From contig NC_089978.1 of the NCBI RefSeq assembly GCF_036417845.1, positions 138,316,288 through 138,380,287 on the forward strand: 64,000 nt of DNA, given 5' to 3'. The position numbers and the translations under genes were made by a program. Source of the stretch: Apteryx mantelli. Lineage: Eukaryota > Chordata > Aves > Apterygiformes > Apterygidae. A model generated the notes under the pieces. That model was not told where the DNA came from. It saw only the letters and a list, made by a program, of their open reading frames with translations, and did not search any database. This document shows positions 1-11,200 of the stretch, in pieces. The stretch's first letter is position 1. Each line of letters starts with the position of its first letter.

Positions 1-3000
1 CACTATCTATTTTTATCTTTTATTCTGTGTTTCATTGTAGTGCCCTATTTCCTTTTAGAACCTCTGGTGTGCACATACACCATTCAACTCTGATATGAGC
101 ACACTTTGCAAATACAGATGTCAACCACACATCCTTCCCTTGCTGGAGTAATAACAACGTACTGCCCTCTAGTGTTGATTTTCTGTATATTGGTACAAAT
201 GTCTGTTTGCATTCTAAGAAACGTGTACCTAACTTTTTAAGTTTCTGCTGAGATAGGGGTTACAAGGTATTTCTGAAAAAAAAAATCGGATTATAATTCT
301 TCAGAATCCTTCAACTTAATTAATCCTGAAAAATGAACAGAATTAAAGCAAAATTTATACAGATTTAGGATGGCTACTGAAAGTAAAGAACCATGAGATA
401 CCCAAGTAAGATCTCTCATCTGTTCAAGGAGGGAAACAGGCAGATGATCTGTCCTCTTTGGATGTACTTCACAAAGTGCCCTATCTCTAAGCAGATAAAT
501 ATCATCTGTCTTTCATGTTTGATCAGTTGTACTGTTTCATCCTTCAGATGACTTCTTTGCTCTTCAGACTCTTGAGTTTTGATGACACCATTAACTATGA
601 CTGCCTTGACCCTAAGATCCAAGATTATGAGAAAGGATTTGGTTAAAATAGAGGAATTGAAATGCCTAAGTATTAAACAGATAGAGATAACCTTAAATAC
701 ACTACAGAATATGTAGATTCTGTCTTTTACACACAATGCCGATTGGTCAAATTAAGTCCTTTCCTGCTCTTACTCAGTTAAGTCCGGGAAAAACTTACCT
801 TTACCTTTTTAGAAATCAGAGGCATACTAAACACCAATTAAAAAAGCAGGGTGGAAAAAAATGACATTTTTTATTTTCAGTATCCCATTAAATGAAAGCA
901 TGGGAACAACGCATGCTCAAAGTCTTTGTTAAAAACTTACACAAGCATACTGAATATTGGGTGTGCGAGGACTGGAAAGATTTAGCACAGCAGAAACAGA
1001 CTTAATTCAAATAAGATCTGTTTTTTCACAGCTTTTGAACTTCTCAAGAAAATGATGTCACACATGAGTGGAGAAAGACCAACATTTCTTTGAAACTTTG
1101 GGACAAACTGTTTAAAATGCAAAGTGCAGTTTTCTGCATAGATCACAGGAAGTGGTAACATTGGCTTTGCATCTTTGTGGTTTGCACTATGTTAATAGTC
1201 TGTTGGTAAAGAAAGCTGAGACAATAAAATTGATCAAACATGACAGACATATTTACCTGCTTATAGACAGGGCACCATGTAAAGCACATCTAAAACCCCC
1301 TGTCCAAAATTCCAGTGGAGTTTAGGAAAGAGTAGGCTGTGGAATTGATGTGCAGTTTAATGATGCAGTTGACAAGCTTAGCATTTTTGTTCCTATTACA
1401 AAAATAATCAGAAAAGGTTTGTTTCTCTTATTATATTAAGCAGCTCTGAGAAAGCAGTAAATTATACCTTCAATATTTAGCTACTGGAAAGATACAGCAT
1501 TTCACATTAATAGAGTATCTGAAAAAAATAGTCAATACAGACCAGGGAAATGAGGGCTGGGTTTCAGAACCTTTAAATCATATAATGAACTATAAACAAG
1601 CTGAGAGCTTCTGAATCAAAACTAAAATTATTTTTTTCAGAAATAAGAAAAGCTGAAATAGTGATCTTTTTGCCTTATGATGGTAACATGATTGATAATG
1701 TATCCAGAGCAAACAGACAACCAGTCTGCTACCTAAACACCAGAGAAGTCAATAAAGGAATGCTTTGCAATGACAGATGATGGTGGCACTACATGTATTT
1801 GAGTACAGTGGACAGTTATATTTAGTGGTGGCTAATGATTTTTCATATTTCATTGAGATATGACACATACTATCCTCTACACATACCATTTTCTACAAGA
1901 TGTTTCTAAAGAAATGGAAGTAATTGCTCGCTACAGAAATTCTGGTCAGTTAAGTTGCATTAATTTTTTGGCTGCAAAATTTTTATTTTCTCACATGCTG
2001 CCTCCCAGGCATGTTACCAGAAAGAGGACAGAGAAACACAAAGGAAAATATCAGACTGACAAAACTATACTAAGACAATATCCATTCTCAGGCTGATTGA
2101 GCTACTGAACAAACAGTAAAGTGTACTTTCATTCCCTTCCAGCCCTGAGTTTGTTAAAAACGCTTTGAGAAAGAGGAGGAATTACATTGCACAAGGAAGT
2201 GCAAGCAATATGACAACACATCAACACTAGACTTTCACTAAACTCCAGCTCAAGAAAGTCTGAAGAGATCAGCTTACAGCTGAAGATGCAGTGAAGTGTA
2301 ACAAGTCTACAGGATAAATGAAAAACTCAAAGATTTTATGTCACTACCACTACTGAAAAGCCTTCTAACAGTGTGCTCTGCTAGACTGAAGTTCTGGACT
2401 AGATCACCCGAGGAAGCTGGGCTAACTCCATCCCTCTAAGAGAAGATTTAGACAAGCAAGTAACTGATCCTGCCTCCAAGCTGGGGATGAACTACATGAC
2501 TGCTCAGAATCTCTTCCACATTTATTTTCTCCTATCACAGATATGATAGTTTCTGTAACAAATTCTTAGATATCTTTTGTTGAAATCGGACATATAAAAA
2601 ATTCAATGTAGGGCTGAGTCTGAGCATAGAAACAAAGCTTAAACAAATCATTGTCAAAAACTTTTAAGCAGAAAAAAGTTTTTATAAAAAGCATCTCTAA
2701 CACTAAACACTAGCTTTTATCATAAAAGATCACTCACACATTACATTATCTACTCCACTAATTCATAAATCACCAATTATTTATCCCTAACTCCCTCAAT
2801 TATAATTGTATAGATTATTTTATTTATATTTTTAATGTTTTTGTTTTATTTCATGAAGTTATTTTGTCTCTACATAGACAAGAAAATCAGAATGAAGACA
2901 AAATTATATAGTATTCATAAAATATTGACAAAACTCAATTTTAAGGAAGACTACTTATTCTTCCAAGTCAAAATCTCTTTATCCATCTCTCTCCTTCAAT

Positions 3001-4546
3001 CCACTGTGATATTTCAACACCACAGAAATAATTGTCTGTGAACATGCTATCTCAGGTGTTCTCTGAGCACCACCGAGGAACTCAAATTTAGTGCACTATC
3101 TCGGCTTCACAGACACAGTAAGGATTTCTTTAGCACCCTTTCTAATCTCACCAGTGACCAAAACTCCCACCGAAAATGAATGCAAGTTGTCTATGGATTA
3201 TGAATGTAGGCTATACAATAGAGTCCGTGAGTGTGGATAAATCAGGAAAAATGAATGAGAGCTGGATTCAAAAGCTTGTTTTCATTCTAATGCTGGAGTT
3301 TCCAGACACCCATGTCTGCTGCAAGCCCGTTCAGCATCTTCTGAAACCATTTGTTCTTCCAAATCAAGAAGGCCCAGTCCGGCTATTGCTTTTTAATATC
3401 CTCCTTTAAATAATACTCTGTATTTATTATTAAAGAATATCAAATCTAACATCTAGTCCTTAACATATTAAAAGGTATTACTAAACCAGCAGTTCTTAAG
3501 AGCTGCTGAGCCAAAGCATCAATGTTATTTGCCAGCCTGTTGTTCATAGATCTTAATGCACAAAGATGTCTTCCATGAAATGCCCAGTGAATCACCATTT
3601 TCTAGAATGGAGTCTATGGGACTTGTGTGGCACCAAGAATGAGGAGAGGCAGTAGGTGTACCCAAACACATAGATTCATCCCACCAATCAGCACTACTTA
3701 ACCTGAGGTTTTGTTTTGTAGGTTTCTACCGGTTTTGCTTGTCTGGTGATTTCCTCTTTTTTTGCGGCATTATGTCTACTCTCAAAGAGAGTATCAAGTG
3801 AGAGATGCACTGATGACATAGAAGAACATCTGGAGGTATATAATGCTGCTACAGGAATATTCAAAGAAATTTCACACTGCTGGGTCCCTAAGATTTTGCC
3901 ATTTTCAATCTCTTTTTCTTAAGATTGTCTAGGATGAGGCCTATGTATTAGTCTTGGAGCATGATGTCTTCAGGCCAGTGGAATTTTGCAGATTATTTCT
4001 GTGATGCAGCCATATTTTCTATGACAAATCTGCATTATTATGGTCATAGCAACCAAACTGAACTGAAATGTTATGCACAGGGAGCTTTAAACTAAGTTAG
4101 AGTGGATTCCATCTCTAAAAATAATGTATCCAGAGTTGCAATCAGAGCTGTCAAAAAATCTCTCTGCTGTTCTGAAGCAAGAGGTGATCTTTAGATCATG
4201 CAGGGTATTTACTCAAGACAGTCATGACTTTAGAGGAGTTAGGTAGCTTTATGTTTAAATAGAAAATTATTTATGTTTGTGGACTAACCATGTCTAAAAG
4301 TAGGATTTCAATCTCATGATACAGTACAGTAACTACTACTTCAATACTTCATAAAATCCAGTAACTATGCACGGTCTTATGGTCCTCAAAGACTAAGGAA
4401 CCCAAAGCAAAAACCTCATGGACTGAGCCTGACTAATGCTGTTGACTTCCAATAGAAGTATTCACATGCAAAAATATTTGCAGGACTACAGCTAAAACTT
4501 AGAAATGATTTTCAAAATTAATAAAAACAACTACCATGATCAGACT
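1..4546. other. Downstream flank of RAD51AP1, no gene recognised
   Basis: AT-rich sequence with only short, low-complexity open frames. None has a recognisable domain or pairs with splice sites to extend a protein. In the human order the next gene on this side would be DYRK4, transcribed in the same direction as RAD51AP1, but I could not recognise any kinase exon here. One candidate ancient repeat (about 4421-4495) is listed separately. Confidence 0.5.
4421..4495. repeat. Degenerate ancient interspersed repeat (candidate)
   Basis: The stretch around TTGACTTCCAATAGAAGTAT followed by TCACATGC resembles an old amniote repeat I know from reptile genomes. Its core reads roughly 'ttgacttcaatgg', then a 'ctcacatgc' segment. 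I cannot name the family, and the match is by memory only. Confidence 0.35.
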
Positions 4547-5129
4547 TTTATTTTACTTTTTTTTTCAAAAATATGTTCTAAATAGCATCCATATATATAA
4601 ATATAATACATAAAAATCAATAAAATCCAAGTATAAGATATGCAAACATTAACTAATTTTGAGAAAAAGTGGAGAAAATATTTCCAGGAGGGTGGAAAGT
4701 GATGACTTAACGTTTTCAAGAAGTATTTTTTAAATATGTGACTTTCACTTGCGTTAAGAATCCATCTGAGATATTAAATTCTGTAATTGACACAGTGCTG
4801 TCTAGACTATATTAAGGCCAAGAGTCTAGGTATCAGAGAGTTAAAATTATCACAAATGCATATCTCTGAGTATAATCCATCAAAAAGCTGGTGACCCAGA
4901 GGTCACCAGGATTAAATAATTATTCAAGAGCACTTAAGGATGCCTAGCATTTTTCAGAATAAAAATTCGTTATAGTTTCAGACATGTACAAAAATGACTG
5001 TCCCACAAAACAGATAATGCCATGAAGCTTTTACTGCCCACTGGCTTTCTGCCGTCCATTTATAAGCAAAACATTTCTCGAAGTCTTTTCCAAATACAGT
5101 CCTTCAAGTAGCATCTTGTCACTGACCAT
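4547..5129 (-). other. RAD51AP1: Probable RAD51AP1 3' UTR with polyadenylation signal
   Basis: On the minus strand the RAD51AP1 stop codon ends at 5130. Reading on, the first clear AATAAA I found is the complement of TTTATT at 4547-4552, which would give a 3' UTR of about 0.6 kb. The cleavage site is inferred. Variant signals nearer the stop are not excluded. Confidence 0.4.
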
Positions 5130-5257
5130 TCAACTGCTGGCAGCACTTGGATGCAGTGGTTTGACTCTTGCTAGTCTAGAGAGGCCAAGTCTAAGACACT
5201 GTGTAGGTGACTTAACCGAGACATATTTCACTGAGTTATTACTGCTTCCTGATGCAG
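5130..5257 (-). CDS. RAD51AP1: RAD51AP1 terminal coding exon 9
   Basis: 128 nt after a TTTTCAG acceptor, ending in TGA. Encodes AASGSSNNSVKYVSVKSP and then the RAD51-interaction tail, nearly identical to human VSVKSPNQSLRLGLSRLARV and its last residues. Confidence 0.96.
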
Positions 5258-8200
5258 CTGAAAATAATTTAAAAACAAAAATAAGGTGTAAGAAATTCAG
5301 AGAAAAAAAAAACCACCATACAATTGTTGTCTTTTTATAGCTTTCATAGGAGAACAAAAAAGTATTCTAAAGACATTGCAAAAGGGTCTGAACAACATAC
5401 CACAGAAGCCACAAACTACAGAAAATCAGCATACTAGCACAGCATCTATTTTGCAGCCAATGTGGCAAGTATAGCACACAGTTTTAAGTAACCAGCAACA
5501 CACTGGAGTGATACCAATACACAGTGCCGGACAACTACAGAACAACTGTTCCCAAAATGCAATCTGCTGTGCGTTTTTTAGGCACTCCCTACAGAACCAG
5601 ACAAGGGAACACAATGTCAAGTGGGAAAGAAGGCTGAAGAGTAAGGAGGCAAACAGAAAAGAAATGTTTGCAGAAAAGGAGGGTAAATAGGAAGGAAAAC
5701 TTAAAAAGAAACAGGAGTCAGCATCAGCATGTTTAAACACCATAAAAATATATATTTATAATATTTTTCTATTATTATTTGTTTAGAATAGATAATAATA
5801 CACCATGCACTAGAGATAGATAAAGTTATCTAGAGAAATGGCCAAGAGACAATCTGTTGATTAAGATTTGATCCACACTCTGAAAAACCTTTTATTAACC
5901 TCCCCACATACAGGAGTTAAGGATGCTGGAAAAGGAAAAGTAGTACAGCAGTAACTTCAAAGAATTCTAAGGTTAGAAGACTATCTTGCATTATAAAAGG
6001 GCAGCAGTTGTTCTGAAATACTGTTTATTTCTGAAGTCAACCAATGTATCTGTGTATAGTATAAGTCTTGCATATACCTGGTGGTATCCATTTAGGTTTC
6101 CTGTCTGTTACAGGACTTGATGTGCATAAAGGTCTTCCAACTGGTTCTGAAGAACTGGACATCTTTTGTGTTGGCTCAGATTTTAGTTCTGTTATCCATG
6201 AAGTGGAAACTACAGGTAATACTTAGTTGGCAAATAAGAGCGACCTTAGAAAAAATACTCTTTAACAGAGGAATCATCACACTGCAAAACAGTACAGCAC
6301 AACCTCTCTGAACTGAGTGAAATGAAAGTGCATGTTACTAGAGTGTCACATCTTCAAACCAACAATTTATATTTAAACAGCCAATCCTGTTACACCCTGA
6401 TATTTCAATCCTGGTTTGAAAATAAGCACTGCAACAAATTTTTGTTAATGACATGCCAGGTATTAAATTTCTAAGAAGGAAGAATCTTCTGTCAGATCCA
6501 CAAAGCAAATCATTTCTTATCATAACTAAAACTAAATTTAAACTAAGTTACAGACTGCAAACCCAGACTTAAAATTAAAACACATTATCCAGTCAGACAC
6601 AAGATTAACACTAGGATAAGAATTTTCTTAAGCTATCTAGATGAAAGTAATTTGTCTTTGCAATACAGTGACAATTAATTCTAAAAGGTATGCATATTTA
6701 ATCTTTTTCACGAGTGTTTAGTAGCACTAGCATTGTTTAGCACTCCTGGATTACAAAATCTATAGATGGAACTGCAAGAACAAGCCCTGAGATTATAACA
6801 AACTTAAAAAAAAAAAAATCCACAAATCATTCACTGTTATTTAACTTTTCCTTAAAAACTAGATACAGTTATTAAAAAAATGACTGTTCATTCACTTTCC
6901 TCTGCTTGTATTGTAAGCAGTGTTAGAGTTTACTATAAAGCCTTTTTTTTCTTTCAGAACTTTTTCTCCCCTGCATTTGTCTTTACTCTGCATATGGTCA
7001 TTTTTTGCAATTATCCTGAACAGTCAGTTTGTCAGCCATTTTCATCTACTTCTTCAGGTCTTTTTGCCAAGATACTTTGTTTTTAAATATGAAAAATGAT
7101 GATAAATATCAAAAAAGTGACTACTGTGAAGAATGAAAAGGAAAGATACTTTTATTATAAAGAAGCCAATTTCAAATTCATTATACAAACTTACCTGTAG
7201 TTTTAATCTTGGATTTGGGACTTCCCTTTTCTCTTTCAGCTTGCATTTTTTGTTTAGTTTCCTTTTTATTTCCTTTGGCTTTCTTCTTTTTCATAGCAAA
7301 GTCTTCATCATCGTCTTCACTATAAACTAAATCTTCTGATTCCTCACCTATAGCAAAGAAAAGGGGTCTCAAGCTTCACATCTTCTTACAGGCAATGTAA
7401 CTTAATATTACTCTAGGGTTTTCTAATCCCATTCTGAACATAAAGAACCAGGATGTCTTAAAGATACAGTATAATAAATTGACACATAATTATTCACTGA
7501 ACTGGGAAAGAAATGACTGCCATAAAAAAAAAAAAAATCTGTATTTACAGGTTTCTCTCTCTGTATTTTAATAACACCCAGATATAAACTGCATACAATA
7601 ATGCATTTAACAGTTTAGTTAGCAATCAAAAATATTCTACAAGTGTGATATGAAAAAGTTAAAATCATTTGGCAAGACTTTTGATTTTTACATATTCTTA
7701 GTCATGAATACTTACAGTGGAAAAATTGTACAGATTTTAAAGATTTATTATTTAAAAAAACCCAAACACCCAGACATTAGCATATCCTAAAAATTATTTT
7801 CTATCAGTGGGAATATCTGGATTATTCTCAGATATTTTCTTTCACTGATTATTTAGAAATATTTTCCAATAAGCCTTGCAGTAAGGTACAAAATAATGAC
7901 TAGAGACATGGTGAACAGAAGGGAGATCTTTATCATACTCTCTAGGCATTCAATAATAGGCCCCCGCCAGAAGCAGAATATGAGGCTAGACTGACCTCTG
8001 AGCTGATGCAGCAGGGTTTTCTAAGTGTTGAGAATCAGAGGAAGGAGAGAAGGGAGGCTACTTCTGTAATAAGCTTAGACAATGCTGACACTGAAAGTCC
8101 TAACACTGGACATTTCTCTAGAGTCATTGTTTTGATGCAAACCCCAGACTATAACTGGAAAAATGAGCAGAGGCTTTTTCAGGAGGCAAAAAACATTTTT

Positions 8201-11200
8201 CCTGGACAAAGAAGGTAGAAGAAATTCCTTCTGACATAGTGCAGCAAACACAGAGAAGCAGTATTATGTTTGCCAATTTGAGAAATTGTATAAATAAGTC
8301 CCAAGGACCATTTAAGCATTTCACTCTAGATTTATTGCCAGAGTGCAACTGAGACACCACTAGTAACAATGCTTCAGTAATGGGGAAGCGAAGATACAGT
8401 AGAACCAGTATACATCTCACTGAAAATATAATTTGAATGTAATTAATCACATTCAAAGCACATCAAAGGAGAGGGTATTTATAGAAGAGAACTTACTGGG
8501 TACAGACTCTGGCTCAGAGTCAATAACATGCTCTCTGTCATCACTTTCAATGGTCAGTAACTTCCCCTGTTGTGACAGAGCTTTAGCTGCCGCTGTCCTT
8601 TGCCCGTCATGACTTGTAGGTACGTTGTCATCTATAATCTGATTAAGACCTGGAAGACAAAAGGTGGTTAAGTATTCGCATACTTAAAAAGAAGCAGGTA
8701 TTTAAGTCTTGGGGTCCAGAATTGATTTTAGTTATTCATTTTTAGTTATCTAGTTACTTACTTTAGTTCATTATATAGAATAATATTATCTGCATTTTTT
8801 CACATCATTCTCATTTTACTCTTTTAACTGACCAAACCTGTACTTTCTGCTAGCAAAAGTTAGCAATATTTATCTGTAATCAAACCAACAGAAGGACAGA
8901 AGATCAAAAATAAAATCAGAAATATGAAAAAAATTCTGAGTGCACAGCAAATGTTTTGGCAACATTTACTTGATCCATGAATGCTTAGACAATATGGACC
9001 CATTAAGGAGTTGAGGATATTTATCCTTAGCTTGTTGATGAAGTAAATAAAATCAGTATCTTAAAACATCGCAAGTCTATTGCTTTTTCTAATTAACAAT
9101 CACGAAGCAAAGGTTTTCCAATTTTAAGACTGGGAACAAATTTTTAATTAAAATAAAAAGAATGCATCCTTCAAAACTAAGCATAATTTAAAATAAAGAT
9201 TCTTTTCCCACCTAAATAAAAACAGAAATTGTTGGAAACAAAGAATAGAAAAGTGTATTTAAACACAAATTTAAACACTTCCTTGAAAAGACAGGGTATG
9301 AAAACAACTTACCTAGAAGTTCACTGTCTACACTGCAGTTGGAAAAAAGGGGTTTCCCACGTACATTTTCTGATCTGATATTCTTACCTGTTTTAGGACC
9401 CAAATAAGAATAAAAAAGAACAAAAAATGTTAGTATTTTAAAACTATTTCTATTATAAAAAGTCAAGATATTAAGAAATGAAAATAGCTAGTATTTTTAG
9501 CTTTTTTTAACCAAACTATGTATTTGGCAAATCTTATAGAAAAGTTATTTTTCTCATAGGAAAACCATGAACTGAAGAAGACAGACCTAGAAATTCTTAT
9601 TTTCTGATCATGACACATTGAAAAAAATACATGACTTTCAGCATTTTTTATTGTAAAATAAATTACGTCATGTCCAAATTCACTACATATAAATAAAGGT
9701 TGTATAGCTCTTTATTAACAGTAAGAAAGTTTAACTACTGAGAATTAATACAATTAAAACAAGAATTATTTGGGAAAACATTTTACTTATATTTTCCCCC
9801 TTCCTCATAATTTGGAAGTTCAATTATAACAAAAGATTAACTACAGCTTTTCATTCCTGCAAAGGTTAAAATCAAGAAAAATCCTTTAGTATGCAAAGCA
9901 TACAATGTGACAGTCCAAGTCACATAATGTAAATGATGTTGAATTCTCTAAAGTTTAAGTTCATATTTATCACATGAAATTGAATCCTATTCACCTCCAC
10001 TACTTAAATTTAATGAAAGACTTCCAGTTAGTTAAATGGCTCCAAAAATCAGGTTCTATGAAGGAAAGCTATCATTTACCAGAAAACTTTATCCACCTAA
10101 GTGTTTAATATTTGAAATAAAAGTTTGGTGGGAATTTCTGAATAACAAAATAACCATCGTTCAGTACATTACATGTTTTGGAAAGACTGAAGTACATATT
10201 TTAGAGAATAAAAAGATTTATTTAAAAATTCTTTAAACAGATTTAAATTTAAATAAATAAATTTATTTAAATTAAATTCATATAAAGTCCTTATTCAAAC
10301 TTCCAAAGCATAGGAAGTGATTGCTAGAAAGGCAACTACAAATTATGATAAATTGCATTATATCAGCAAGGAGAAGCTCAGGAAGGGAAATGCTGACATG
10401 CATTGAACTGTAAAATAACCTTGTTCTTCTGAATTTTGCATCTCAAGGACATTTGCAGATGTCTCTTTGACAGACAAGGCTAAAGCAACTTCCAAATCTC
10501 TTTGATAAAGTTTGTCATCCAAGGATATCCTGAAAAAATAAACATGCTACATACTAAAACCATGAAATGAGTGCTACAGAGCTATTTCTGACTCGCTAAA
10601 CTTTAAATTCAAATGCTTGTACAAAAATTAACATGCAATACATACTTTATAACACACCATACTATAAATTACTTCCTGGAAAGTCTTAGACATTCAAAGT
10701 ACACACTAATATTTAAAGCACACCATATTGAGAAGTATTATGATTATGAAGCACTGTACACATTAACTAATAACTGGTATTAGAAAATGTTTTTATATTT
10801 GCTTGAAATACTGTATTGAAATGGAATATTTATACAAAATATTACCATCCAAATAATCAGAATATTACATTTTTTCATTGACTTCATATTTTCTATCAAA
10901 CTTTAAATATGTTCTTTTTTAATCAAACTTGTCTTTATCTTTCTCAGTTTGGGATCCTAAGGAGACCTGAAATAATTCAGAATTATTAATATTGTTTTGT
11001 ACTGTAGAAATATCAAGACACAATCAGATACCAGCTTTCACAATTTAGATTACAAACCTGCTTCTGCACGCAGGCAGTTTTCTGGAGTTTTGGGGAGCTG
11101 TAAAAGCTTTTATATGTAAAAGATAGCTCACTACTGCACTCAGGCAAGTTTTCTTGACGCTGGGTGTAATTACAGTATCTTTGATTCACAAGTGCACCAC

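Noticed and set aside
1-4546. DYRK4 exons expected from human gene order
   Set aside because: I searched for kinase motifs on the minus strand by eye and found none. The gene probably lies beyond the left edge or has moved.
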